Source: Aquidulcibacter paucihalophilus
GTDB taxonomy: Bacteria; Pseudomonadota; Alphaproteobacteria; Caulobacterales; Caulobacteraceae
NCBI GenBank assembly: GCA_030285985.1
Contig: CP127384.1
Span: forward strand, 1,352,501 to 1,416,500
Length of the DNA stretch: 64,000 nt
Direction of reading: 5' to 3'
The translations under genes and the position numbers were made by a program. Shown here piece after piece: positions 8,328 through 16,249 of the stretch. The notes under the pieces were generated by a model, which did no database searches, had not been told where the DNA came from, and saw only the letters and a program-made list of their open reading frames with translations. The first letter of the stretch is position 1; every line of letters begins with the position of its first letter.

Positions 8328-9316
8328 TGATCCGACTGGATGGAGTGACGAAGCGCTTCCGGAGCGCGGCGGGCGAGCGCGTGGCGCTGGACGCGGTCGA
8401 TCTGACCGTGGCCGCCGGCGAGGTGTTCGGCGTGGTCGGCCGGTCGGGCGCCGGCAAGTCGACCCTGATCCGGACGATCAATCTGCTGGAACGTCCCGAC
8501 GCCGGAACGGTGACTGTCGACGGTCGTGAGATTACGGCGCTGGGACCTGCGGAGCTGCGGGCTGCGCGGCGACGGATCGGCATGATCTTCCAGCATTTCA
8601 ACCTGCTGAACGCAAAGACGGTGGCCGAGAACGTCGCCTTCCCGCTGCGCCTGGAGGGGCGGCCGGCGGCCGAGGTCGATCGGCGGGTCGCGGACCTGCT
8701 GGAGCAGCTGGGCCTGTCCGAGCATGGGAAGAAGCATCCGGCGCAGCTGTCGGGCGGGCAGAAGCAGCGGGTCGGCATCGCCCGGGCCCTGGCCTGCGAG
8801 CCGGGGGTGCTGCTGTGCGACGAGGCGACCAGTGCGCTGGACCCCGAGACGACCGACGAAATCCTGTCGCTGCTCGACCAGCTGAATCGCGACCTGAAGC
8901 TGACCATCGTCCTGATCACCCACCAGATGGAGGTGGTGCGCCGCGTCTGCGACCGGGTGGCCGTGCTCAAGGACGGGCGGGTGGTGGAGCAGGGGGCGAC
9001 GGCCGATGTCTTCCTGCATCCGCAACACGCCGCCACCCGCGCCATGCTGGCCGAGGGGGAGGACGGGTTCGAGACCGCCGATGTGCCGCCGGGCGGCCGA
9101 CTGGCGAAGCTGACGTTCCGGGGCGGTTCGACCTATGAGCCCGAACTGAGCCGCGTCGCGCGGTCGGTGGGGGTGGACTATTCGATCCTGTCGGGCCGGA
9201 TCAGCCGCATCCGCGGCGAGCCTTACGGCCAGTTGGTTGTGGCCTTCACGGGCGGCGATGCGGAGGCGGCGGTGGCGCAGCTGACCGCGCGTGGCGTCAC
9301 GGTGGAGGGCGTGTGA
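8327..9316 (+). CDS. metN: methionine ABC transporter ATPase MetN
   Basis: A 329-residue ATPase of the MetNIQ importer for L- and D-methionine at the inner membrane. The Walker A is GRSGAGKST (38-46), the signature LSGGQKQRVGIARAL and the Walker B VLLCDEATSALD. The C-terminal part (about 245-325, including YEPELSRVARSVGVDYSIL) is a NIL domain, which in E. coli binds methionine and inhibits transport when the amino acid is plentiful. The ATG overlaps the sufA stop, so the importer genes are joined to the Fe-S operon. Confidence 0.95.
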   Translation: MIRLDGVTKRFRSAAGERVALDAVDLTVAAGEVFGVVGRSGAGKSTLIRTINLLERPDAGTVTVDGREITALGPAELRAARRRIGMIFQHFNLLNAKTVAENVAFPLRLEGRPAAEVDRRVADLLEQLGLSEHGKKHPAQLSGGQKQRVGIARALACEPGVLLCDEATSALDPETTDEILSLLDQLNRDLKLTIVLITHQMEVVRRVCDRVAVLKDGRVVEQGATADVFLHPQHAATRAMLAEGEDGFETADVPPGGRLAKLTFRGGSTYEPELSRVARSVGVDYSILSGRISRIRGEPYGQLVVAFTGGDAEAAVAQLTARGVTVEGV

Positions 9317-9981
9317 TGGAAGCCTTCTTCGTCAACATTGACTGGCCCGAGATTGCGCGGGCGAGCCGCGACACCCTGCTGATGCTGGGCGGATCGATGG
9401 CCCTGACGGTGCTGTTCGGCATTCCGCTGGGTGTGCTGCTTTACCTCTCCGGCAAGGGCCGGCTGGCCGCCAATCCGTTGGTCAATGCGGTGCTGTCGCT
9501 GGTCGTCAACATCCTGCGGTCGGTGCCCTTCATCATCCTGCTGATCGTCATGCTGCCGGTGACGGTGCTGCTGGTCGGGACGTCGCTGGGCGTGGCGGGT
9601 GCCATTCCGCCGCTGGTCGTCGGGGCCGCGCCCTTCTATGCGCGCCTGGTCGAGACGGCGCTGCGCGAGGTCGACAAGGGGGTGGTCGAGGCGACCCAGG
9701 CCATGGGCGGTTCGACCTTCCAGATCGTCACCCGCGCCCTGCTGCCGGAGGCCATGCCCGGCATCCTCGCCGGGGCGACCGTCACCGCCATCGCCCTGGT
9801 CAGCTACACCGCCATGGCCGGGGTGGTCGGTGCGGGCGGCCTGGGCGACCTGGCCATCCGCTTCGGCTATCAGCGGTTCCAGACCGATGTCATGGTCGTG
9901 ACCGTCGTTCTCCTGCTCCTGCTGGTGCAGGTCCTCCAGATGCTCGGTGACCGGCTGGTCGCCGCTGTTTCCCACCGCTGA
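9316..9981 (+). CDS. metI: methionine ABC transporter permease MetI
   Basis: A 221-residue permease with five to six hydrophobic segments. The cytoplasmic coupling loop EATQAMGGSTFQIVTRALLPEAMPGI matches the MetI EAA motif. The ATG at 9316 shares its A with the metN stop (TGATG); a GTG at 9313 in the same frame would add one residue. It acts with MetN and the lipoprotein MetQ encoded next. Confidence 0.94.
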   Translation: MEAFFVNIDWPEIARASRDTLLMLGGSMALTVLFGIPLGVLLYLSGKGRLAANPLVNAVLSLVVNILRSVPFIILLIVMLPVTVLLVGTSLGVAGAIPPLVVGAAPFYARLVETALREVDKGVVEATQAMGGSTFQIVTRALLPEAMPGILAGATVTAIALVSYTAMAGVVGAGGLGDLAIRFGYQRFQTDVMVVTVVLLLLLVQVLQMLGDRLVAAVSHR

Positions 9982-10004
9982 TCGCTCCCCCGAAAGGCCC
10001 GCCC

Positions 10005-10811
10005 ATGATCCGCCGCTCGCTCCTGACCCTCGCCGCCGCTTCGCTGCTGCTCGCCGCCTGCGGACAGGGGGCCGCGAAGAAGGCCGACGCCGATGCGCCG
10101 CTGGTCGTCGGGGCGACCGCCGTGCCGCATGCGGAGATTCTGGAGCACATCAAGCCGCTGTTGGCGGCCGAGGGAATCCAGATCGAGATCAAGGTCTTCA
10201 ATGACTATGTTCAGCCGAACACCCAGCTGGCCGAGGGCCGGCTGGATGTGAACTATTTCCAGACCAAACCCTATCTGGATGAGTTCAACGCCTCGCGCGG
10301 TTCGGACCTGGTCACGGTGGCCGGTGTGCACGTGGAGCCGCTGGGCGCCTATTCGCGCCGCTTCCGCACGCTGGCCGAACTGCCGGACGGGGCGCAGGTG
10401 GCGGTGCCGAACGACGCCTCCTCGATCGGCCGGTCGCTGATCCTGCTGCAGAAGGCCGGACTGATCCGGCTCAAGGACCCCTCCAACCCGCTGCAGACCC
10501 TGCGCGACATCATCGCCAACCCGAAGAACCTGCGCTTCCGCGAGCTGGAGTCCGCGACCCTGCCGCGGGTGCTGGACCAGGTCGACATGGCGGTGATCAA
10601 CACCAACTACGCCCTGGACGCCGGCCTGAAGCCGCGCACCGACGCCCTGGTGCTGGAAGGCGCCGACAGCCCGTATGTGAACTATCTGGTGGCGCGGTCG
10701 GACAACCGGACGGACCCGCGCATCGTTGCCTTGGCGGCCATGCTGCGCAGCCAGGCGGTCAAGGATTTCATCGCGCAGAAATACGACGGCGCGGTGATCC
10801 CGGCGGCCTGA
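10005..10811 (+). CDS. metQ: methionine-binding lipoprotein MetQ
   Basis: A 268-residue NlpA-family substrate-binding lipoprotein. A lipoprotein signal peptide ends LLAAC with the acylated cysteine at residue 19. The mature part holds the family segments PHAEILEHIKPLLAAEGI, VQPNTQLAEGRLDVNYFQ and PNDASSIGRSLILLQKAGLI. It delivers methionine to MetI/MetN. A 23-bp spacer with GAAAGG separates it from metI. It is the last gene of the suf-met run and converges on the acyltransferase gene. Confidence 0.95.
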   Translation: MIRRSLLTLAAASLLLAACGQGAAKKADADAPLVVGATAVPHAEILEHIKPLLAAEGIQIEIKVFNDYVQPNTQLAEGRLDVNYFQTKPYLDEFNASRGSDLVTVAGVHVEPLGAYSRRFRTLAELPDGAQVAVPNDASSIGRSLILLQKAGLIRLKDPSNPLQTLRDIIANPKNLRFRELESATLPRVLDQVDMAVINTNYALDAGLKPRTDALVLEGADSPYVNYLVARSDNRTDPRIVALAAMLRSQAVKDFIAQKYDGAVIPAA

Positions 10812-10867
10812 TCCCAAGCGCCGGTCCGCGCCTGGATGTATTGATCGATTTGACGATTTCCTGGCGA

Positions 10868-10890
10868 GTTTGATCAGGATGTTTGATCAG
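10868..10890. repeat. direct repeat GTTTGATCAG x2
   Basis: Two copies of GTTTGATCAG (10868-10877 and 10881-10890), each containing the palindrome TGATCA, separated by three bases in the convergent metQ/plsC spacer. The second copy contains the stop codon of the minus-strand gene. The surroundings (TTGATCGATTTGACGATTT at 10843-10861) are similar in flavour. No classic stem plus T-run terminator is visible between metQ and plsC. Confidence 0.6.
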
Positions 10891-11672
10891 TTTGACACAG
10901 GACCGGCACTGGCCCGACGGACCTCATCCGGCGCCAGCACCCGCACCGCCGGTGTGACCGGCTGACCGGTCGCCTCAGCAACCAGCTCGGCGGTCTTGCC
11001 TTCGACGGCGGCTTCAAGCCGGGCGAGGAACTCCTCCTTGCCCAGTCCGGTGGGGATTGGATCGAGGAACTCCAGCGTCGCGGTCCCCGGGTTCTTGCGG
11101 AATTCCTCCTGCGGCCAGAACAGGCCGAGGTTGGTGGCCAGGGGCACCACCGGCATGTCGAAGTCGCGGTACATGTGCCAGACGCCGGAGCGGTAGCGGA
11201 ACTTCTCTCCCACCTTCGCCAGATTGCCCTCGGGATAGATCAGGATCCTGCGGCCGGCGGCGTGGGCGTCAGCGGAACGGTGCTTCAACGCCTCACGCGC
11301 TTCACGCCCGCCGCAGTTGTTGACGACGATGGCACCCAGTTTGCGCAGCACGGTTCCCAGCAGCGGGAATTTCTCCAGATGGTCGCCGGTGACGAAGGCG
11401 AGGTCGTCGAACTGGTCGTAGGTGGCGAAGCCGTCGCCCCAGCTCTGGTGCTTGGACGCGATGATGAAGGCTCCGGCCGGCAGTCGTTCACGACCGCGGA
11501 CCTCGATCCGGATTCCGGCGAAAACACGCATGGCCTGCACCATCCGCTTCACATAGCGGCGGATGATCCAGCTGGTCGCGCCTCGCCCGGGTGCCAGGGC
11601 CGCGAAGGCTGCCGCCGAGGCATAGAGGATGGACAGGAGCCAGTAGGCGACGTTGAAGGCGAGGCTGCGCAT
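10887..11672 (-). CDS. plsC: 1-acyl-sn-glycerol-3-phosphate acyltransferase family
   Basis: A 261-residue PlsC-family acyltransferase, probably making phosphatidic acid from lysophosphatidic acid at the inner membrane. One or two N-terminal membrane segments (residues 4-30) precede the catalytic HX4D motif KHQSWGD. Motif III reads YPEGNLAKVG rather than the usual PEGTR, and VVPLATNLGLFWP corresponds to the later family motif. It lies 38 bp downstream of the diguanylate cyclase gene on the same strand, so they may form one transcript. The exact acyl acceptor is not certain. Confidence 0.85.
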   Translation of the reverse strand: MRSLAFNVAYWLLSILYASAAAFAALAPGRGATSWIIRRYVKRMVQAMRVFAGIRIEVRGRERLPAGAFIIASKHQSWGDGFATYDQFDDLAFVTGDHLEKFPLLGTVLRKLGAIVVNNCGGREAREALKHRSADAHAAGRRILIYPEGNLAKVGEKFRYRSGVWHMYRDFDMPVVPLATNLGLFWPQEEFRKNPGTATLEFLDPIPTGLGKEEFLARLEAAVEGKTAELVAEATGQPVTPAVRVLAPDEVRRASAGPVSN

Positions 11673-11710
11673 CGGTCCACTATGACGCGAAACGACCGGG
11701 ACGAAAGGCC

Positions 11711-12766
11711 TCAGGCTGCCTGTTCGAGACGGTCGGCGCTGGTGACCCGGTTCCGGCCAGCGTGTTTGGAGGCGTAGAGCGCCGCGTCGGCGCGATCCAG
11801 CAGTGCAGAGGCCGTCTCGCCCGGACGGCGCCGCGCAAATCCGGCGGACAGGGTCACGGCCCCGAGTTCATCGTCCGTCGAACGGCGACGCAGCGAGCGG
11901 GAGCCGATCTCCTTGCGGACGGCCTCCAGCGCGCTCTCGACCTGGCCGAGAGATTCGTTCGGGAAGATCATCGCGAACTCCTCGCCGCCGTATCGGGCTG
12001 CGATGCGAGGGTCCTTGGCCACCCGGCCCATGACGCTGGCGACATAGCGGAGCACCTGGTCGCCGGTCTGATGGCCCCAGGTGTCGTTGAACCGCTTGAA
12101 GTGGTCGATATCGAGCACGGCCAGCGTCAGGGCGCCGTCCTCCGCGTCCGCCCGGGTGCAGGCGGCTTCCAGATGTTCGTCGAACGCCTTGCGGTTGGCC
12201 AGATTCGTCAGGGCGTCGGTCATGGCGTCGCGGCGCACCTGTTCGAGGTGCTCGCGCAGACGGGCGACCTCGCGGGTCGAAGCGTCGAGCCGCTTCTCCA
12301 GCGTCTCGTTCTCGCTCTGGACCTTGCGGGTGGCCGAGGTCAGTCCGGTGACGATGGCCTGCAGTCCGGCCCCGTCGCCGACGGACTCAATGCTGGTGGC
12401 GGCCTGGTCGAGGGTCTCGCCGTAGGCGGCCTGTGATTTGTGCGCCTTGGAGATGGCCTCAGAGACGCTGGACAGCTCACGGTCCAGAACGCGACCGGCG
12501 TCGCGAATTTCCTCGGTCAGCCGCCCGCGCGGCAGATACTCGGCGGCCAGCATATCCGCCGTCGCTTCGGTGAACGGCTCGGCCGCCGCCAGGATGCGTT
12601 TGATTTCACGGCCGAGCGGCCCTTCGGGATCGCCCAGGTAGTGGACCCAGATCTCGAAATTCAGCGGGGTCGGCCAGACGCCCGCCGATTCCATCGCCTC
12701 AATGACCCGACGCGCCAGACCGTAGGCCTCAGGTCCCCGAAGAGTGGTTTCGAGCTGAGCCGCCAT
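11711..12766 (-). CDS. dgcB: GGDEF diguanylate cyclase, DgcB-like
   Basis: A 351-residue soluble protein that makes cyclic di-GMP from two GTP. The N-terminal half is helical with predicted coiled coil at about residues 145-180 (SENETLEKRLDASTREVARL). The GGDEF domain follows, with DALTNLANRKAF, DIDHFKRFNDTWGHQTGD and an intact active-site GGEEF at 260-264. The inhibitory RxxD site expected five residues upstream of GGEEF is KDPR, so product feedback through a canonical I-site is not expected. Length, coiled coil and position near rhlE and suf resemble Caulobacter DgcB, which promotes surface attachment; the orthology is inferred from memory of that gene order. Confidence 0.85.
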   Translation of the reverse strand: MAAQLETTLRGPEAYGLARRVIEAMESAGVWPTPLNFEIWVHYLGDPEGPLGREIKRILAAAEPFTEATADMLAAEYLPRGRLTEEIRDAGRVLDRELSSVSEAISKAHKSQAAYGETLDQAATSIESVGDGAGLQAIVTGLTSATRKVQSENETLEKRLDASTREVARLREHLEQVRRDAMTDALTNLANRKAFDEHLEAACTRADAEDGALTLAVLDIDHFKRFNDTWGHQTGDQVLRYVASVMGRVAKDPRIAARYGGEEFAMIFPNESLGQVESALEAVRKEIGSRSLRRRSTDDELGAVTLSAGFARRRPGETASALLDRADAALYASKHAGRNRVTSADRLEQAA

Positions 12767-12882
12767 ACGTAATCATTCCCCGCCGGGCCGCTCCGGGGCG
12801 ACCGATTTCGCGGGTAACGCTATGCGGGGTTCCGTAACGACGGGTTAAATCCGGTTCGGTGACCGTCGATTTGGGAGATATT

Positions 12883-14514
12883 TCAGCCCTTGATCGACAC
12901 CGGGCGGCGCAGGAAGGCGGGGATGTCGCCTTCGCCGAACGGACGACCGTTCGACCGCTGCGGCTCCGCATTCGCATTGTCTCCACGACGGTCCGACTGC
13001 CGCAGGTGGGTTTCCTGCACGGGTCGGTCCTGGGACGGGGTTGCAGTGCCCGGAGTCGCCGGGGTGGGGGCCGCAGCGGCAACGGCCGGGGCGACGATCG
13101 CTTCGGCGCCCTCGGCGTTTTCCGTCGCAGCCGATCTGGAACCACGGCGGCTGCGCGTCCGGCGCGGCTTGGGCGTATCCGCCGTCAGGGTCCCGGTCGC
13201 GGGGGCCTCGAAAGCGGCTTCGGTCATCGCCGGCTCGGCGGTGGGCACGGGCGCGACGACCTCGGCGGGCGCTGCCGTCGCGTCCTGCGGCGTTTCGCGA
13301 GGGCCTCGACCCCGGCCGCGGGCGGGTGCCCGTTCGGGGCGATCCGAATCACGACGCGGCTGGGCCTTGCCCGGCGAGAAGTCGACGCCGTCCAGCGTGA
13401 GCTCGATCGGATCCATCTTGATCAGCTTCAGGACCTTGTCGAGCGAGCGGTCATCCGCCGGCGTGACGATCATGAAGGTCTGGCCCAGCTTGCCCGCGCG
13501 GCCGGTGCGGCCGATGCGGTGGACGTAGTCGTCGGCGTGGTGCGAGACGTCGTAGTTGAAGACGTGGCTGACGTCGGGAATGTCCAGACCGCGGGCGGCG
13601 ACGTCGGAGGCGACCAGCAGCTTGAGCTCGCCCGAGCGGAAGGCGGCCAGGGTCTTCATGCGCAGGGACTGGTCGAGGTCGCCGTGGATCGGGGCGGCGT
13701 CGAAACCATGCTGCTTCAGCGACTTGGCGACGACGTCGACTTCGGATTTACGGTTACAGAAGACGATGCCGTTGCGCACGTCGGCGCGGCCGATCAGGGC
13801 GCGCAGGGCGGCGCGCTTGGCCTTGGGATCGGTCGAGGGAATGCGGACCAGATACTGGGTGATGGTGTCGGCGGTCTGGGCCGGGCGCGAAGCCTCCAGT
13901 CGCGTCGGGTCCTTGAGGAACTGGGTCGTCAGCCGGGTGATCTCCGGCGGCATGGTGGCCGAGAAGAACAGGGTCTGCCGGCGCGGCGGCGTCAGTTTGA
14001 AGATGCGCTCGATGTCGGGGATGAAGCCCATGTCGAGCATGCGGTCGGCTTCGTCGATGACCATGATCTCGACGCCGTTGAGCATGACCTTGCCGCGTTC
14101 AAACAGGTCCAGCAGGCGGCCGGGTGTGGCGATCAGGACGTCGACGCCCTTGTTCAGCAGGGTCACCTGGTCACCCATGGAGACGCCGCCGATCAGCAGG
14201 GCCCAGCTGAGTTTGGTGCCCTTGGCGTATTTCTCGAACGAGGAGGCGACCTGGTCGGCCAGTTCGCGGGTCGGGGCCAGAACGAGGGCGCGCGGCATGC
14301 GGGCCTTGGCCCGGCCCGACGCGAGGCGGTCGATCATCGGCAGGGTGAAGGCGGCGGTCTTGCCGGTGCCGGTCTGGGCGATCCCGAGTACGTCGCGTCC
14401 CGCGAGGGCGACCGGGATGGCGGCAGCCTGGATCGGGGTGGCGGTGGTGTAGCCGGTATCAGCAACGGCTTTGAGAGTCGTGGCCGAGAGGCCCAGCTGG
14501 GAGAATTCGGTCAT
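12883..14514 (-). CDS. rhlE: DEAD-box RNA helicase RhlE
   Basis: A 543-residue ATP-dependent RNA helicase. The Q-motif region YTTATPIQAAAIP, Walker A AQTGTGKTAAF, the DEAD box VIDEADRMLDMGF, SAT (FFSATMPPE) and helicase C motifs (HRIGRTGRAGK) are intact within the first 375 residues. A long low-complexity tail rich in Ala, Pro and Arg (RGRGRGPRETPQ and onward) probably contacts RNA. The ATG at 14514 gives the standard N-terminus MTEFSQLGL; a 46-codon upstream extension lies in the 5' leader and lacks homology. RhlE in Caulobacter and E. coli aids ribosome assembly, RNA decay and cold growth. Confidence 0.95.
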   Translation of the reverse strand: MTEFSQLGLSATTLKAVADTGYTTATPIQAAAIPVALAGRDVLGIAQTGTGKTAAFTLPMIDRLASGRAKARMPRALVLAPTRELADQVASSFEKYAKGTKLSWALLIGGVSMGDQVTLLNKGVDVLIATPGRLLDLFERGKVMLNGVEIMVIDEADRMLDMGFIPDIERIFKLTPPRRQTLFFSATMPPEITRLTTQFLKDPTRLEASRPAQTADTITQYLVRIPSTDPKAKRAALRALIGRADVRNGIVFCNRKSEVDVVAKSLKQHGFDAAPIHGDLDQSLRMKTLAAFRSGELKLLVASDVAARGLDIPDVSHVFNYDVSHHADDYVHRIGRTGRAGKLGQTFMIVTPADDRSLDKVLKLIKMDPIELTLDGVDFSPGKAQPRRDSDRPERAPARGRGRGPRETPQDATAAPAEVVAPVPTAEPAMTEAAFEAPATGTLTADTPKPRRTRSRRGSRSAATENAEGAEAIVAPAVAAAAPTPATPGTATPSQDRPVQETHLRQSDRRGDNANAEPQRSNGRPFGEGDIPAFLRRPVSIKG

Positions 14515-14635
14515 GGGTCCTTGGGACTGGTAAGGACGGCCCGCGCATCGGGTCGTCGTGCGATGTCGCGGAACCGCCCTGTCTCTGGGCGAGCGGGCGG
14601 CGCGGATTCGCCAGTCCTGTCCCGAACGTGCGCCG

Positions 14636-14663
14636 GATATAGAAGCCCCCACGCCAGAGTCAA
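14636..14663 (-). promoter_or_regulatory. predicted rhlE promoter
   Basis: On the minus strand TTGACT (14663-14658) and TATATC (14641-14636) are separated by 16 bp, a good housekeeping promoter. The predicted transcript would start near 14629 and carry a 5' leader of about 115 nt before the rhlE ATG. A long leader is of interest because cold-shock helicase genes are often controlled there. Confidence 0.65.
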
Positions 14664-14750
14664 CTATTCGTGTACCGGGAGTCAGGGGTTGGCATTTCCT
14701 AACCGATTGTTAATAGTCGCGCTCGCGAAGGGCTGAGTAGGGGTGCTCGA

Positions 14751-15113
14751 ATGCTGCGAACGGCTGCCGTAGCGACATTGGTTGTCGCGTGTCTGGCTGC
14801 GGGCCCGGGTCGGGCCGAAATGAATTCCGTCTTCGGCAATACGGTCTTGTCCCGTTACCCGGATGGCGGCTGGGTCAAGCACTGGTTCAATCCGGACGGC
14901 TCCTATGCGGCGCAGTTTTCTGATGGCCGCCGGCTGGCCGCGCGCTGGTCTGTCGCCGGTGAGCAGGTCTGCCTGACCAATATGCGGCCCTATATGCTGA
15001 TCCCGCGCTTCTGCACCCAGATGGTCGAGGCCGAGGTCGGCCAGACCTGGCAGTCCCGCGATCCGCTGGGCCGCCGGGTCCAGAATGTGCTGGTCGCCGG
15101 CCGGAACCCGTAG
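14751..15113 (+). CDS. small exported protein of unknown function
   Basis: A 120-residue protein with a Sec signal peptide (LRTAAVATLVVACLAAGPGRA, cleavage near residue 22). The mature part has YPDGGWVKHWFNPDGSYAAQF and GRRLAARWSVAGEQVCLTN, with two cysteines that could form a disulfide in the periplasm. The repeated G-x-W/Y beta-strand pattern suggests a small beta-rich protein. I do not recognise a named family. It is divergent from rhlE and followed after 85 bp by the deacetylase gene. Confidence 0.7.
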   Translation: MLRTAAVATLVVACLAAGPGRAEMNSVFGNTVLSRYPDGGWVKHWFNPDGSYAAQFSDGRRLAARWSVAGEQVCLTNMRPYMLIPRFCTQMVEAEVGQTWQSRDPLGRRVQNVLVAGRNP

Positions 15114-15198
15114 CCGTCATCTCCCCCACGGGTTGCGAGCGCTCGCTGGACCGGGTGCGGCCGGTAGCGTGCGGGCCTGAAACCTCGGGGGAGGATCT

Positions 15199-16017
15199 GT
15201 GCGTCTGTTCCTGATCGCCCTGACGGCTGCCTTTGCCGTCTGGCTGCCGCGCGCGCCCGCGGTGAGCAGCGAGGTTCCCTATACGCCCCCGGCGACCGCA
15301 CAGGCGGGCCAGGCCCTGCTGACGATCGAGCCGGGACGCTACGGCTCCATCCAGCACCTCCGGACGCCGCTGCCGCCCGGGGCCATCGCCCTGACCTTCG
15401 ATGATGGCCCCGGCCCGCTCTACAACAGGCAGGTGCTCGACATCCTCGACGAGCGGGGGATCAAGGCCACCTTCTTCTTCGTCGGCCAGTATGTGCGGGC
15501 GAACCCTGAGCAGGTGCGGGAGGTCGTGCGTCGCGGCCATAACGTCGCCAGCCACAGCTGGTCCCATCCGACCTATCTCCGGTACTGGGCCCGCGAGGCC
15601 CAGGTCAGCGAAGTGCGCCGGAGTTTTGCGGCACTGGAGGCCGCCCTGGCCGACGCGCCGCCTGAGGAGCGCGCCCGGATCGAGCCGATGTTCCGCTTTC
15701 CAGGTCTGGGCGAGGGGGCCTGGATGGCCGACTGGCTGAACCAGCGGGGCGTCATCGTGGTGTCAGCCGAAGCCGGCACCGACGACTGGCGCGGCTATTC
15801 CGCGGACTCGATCACCCGCGTCACCCTGAACGCCATGGAGAGCAATCGGGGCGGGGTGCTGATCCTGCACGAGACCCGGCCGCAGATGATCGCCGCCTTG
15901 CCGGGCCTGCTCGATGAACTGACCGCGCGCGGCTTCACCTTCGTGCAGATCACCGCCGGGGCGGAAGGGCGCGAACAGGCGCTGGCGGCCGAAGGTGCGG
16001 TGCTGATGCTGCGGTGA
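15199..16017 (+). CDS. polysaccharide deacetylase (NodB domain)
   Basis: A 272-residue predicted secreted carbohydrate esterase family 4 enzyme that removes N-acetyl groups from a glycan such as peptidoglycan or an exopolysaccharide. A signal peptide occupies about residues 1-25. NodB motif 1 is ALTFDDGPGP with the catalytic and metal Asp pair, motif 2 is SHSWSHP with the metal histidines, and motif 3 is in RFPGLGEGAW. A C-terminal LILHETRPQ supplies the late His motif. The start is the GTG at 15199 with a strong GGGGGAGG ribosome binding site at 15187-15194. The substrate cannot be told. Confidence 0.88.
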   Translation: MRLFLIALTAAFAVWLPRAPAVSSEVPYTPPATAQAGQALLTIEPGRYGSIQHLRTPLPPGAIALTFDDGPGPLYNRQVLDILDERGIKATFFFVGQYVRANPEQVREVVRRGHNVASHSWSHPTYLRYWAREAQVSEVRRSFAALEAALADAPPEERARIEPMFRFPGLGEGAWMADWLNQRGVIVVSAEAGTDDWRGYSADSITRVTLNAMESNRGGVLILHETRPQMIAALPGLLDELTARGFTFVQITAGAEGREQALAAEGAVLMLR

Positions 16018-16023
16018 AGGGGG

Positions 16024-16039
16024 GCCGGTTCACACCGGC
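16024..16039 (+). terminator. hairpin after the deacetylase gene
   Basis: GCCGGT-TCAC-ACCGGC forms a 6-bp stem with a 4-nt loop seven bases after the deacetylase stop. No T-run follows, so it is only a weak terminator candidate. Confidence 0.35.
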
Positions 16040-16045
16040 GGGGCC

Positions 16046-16083
16046 GCGCCATTCCCTGAAATCGATTTCAAAGGGAATGGCGC
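16046..16083. repeat. long inverted repeat covering the 3' end of tRNA-Asp
   Basis: GCGCCATTCCCT (16046-16057) is perfectly complementary to 16072-16083, and the interior GAAATCGATTTC (16058-16069) is itself a 12-bp palindrome. The right arm contains the encoded CCA and the last bases of the tRNA. On the minus strand the structure sits directly at the end of the tRNA and could serve as terminator or as a 3' processing signal, though it lacks a clear T-run. Confidence 0.75.
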
Positions 16084-16154
16084 GAGTGACGGGACTCGAA
16101 CCCGCGACCTCCGGCGTGACAGGCCGGCACTCTAACCAACTGAGCTACACCCGC
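16078..16154 (-). tRNA. tRNA-Asp (GTC)
   Basis: A 77-nt gene with encoded CCA. The acceptor stem GCGGGTG pairs with CACTCGC (one G-U), the D arm has GCTCAGTTGGTTAGAGT, the anticodon stem CCGGC/GCCGG frames the loop CTGTCAC with anticodon GTC (16118-16120 on the plus strand), and the T arm contains the universal GGTTCGAGTCC. Discriminator G fits aspartate. Confidence 0.97.
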
Positions 16155-16195
16155 GTATTCCCGACGCGAAGCAGTGCTCCGCGGCGAGGGGCGTC

Positions 16196-16224
16196 GTTTA
16201 GGCGGGGGGGCCTCGCACTGTCAA
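16196..16224 (-). promoter_or_regulatory. predicted tRNA-Asp promoter
   Basis: A perfect TTGACA (16224-16219) and CTAAAC (16201-16196) are separated by 17 bp on the minus strand, placing the start of transcription about 35 bases before the tRNA. The -35 lies just downstream of the AbgT gene, so the tRNA has its own promoter. Confidence 0.65.
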
Positions 16225-16249
16225 GCGCGTCCGGGAAGGAAATCGACGA

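Noticed and set aside
12859..14736. A 625-codon plus-strand ORF across rhlE
   Set aside because: Antisense shadow of rhlE; no recognisable domain, while rhlE has all helicase motifs.
15135..15146. Palindrome GCGAGCGCTCGC before the deacetylase gene
   Set aside because: A 12-bp GC palindrome in GC-rich spacer DNA; without a second copy or flanking signals it is not supported as an operator.
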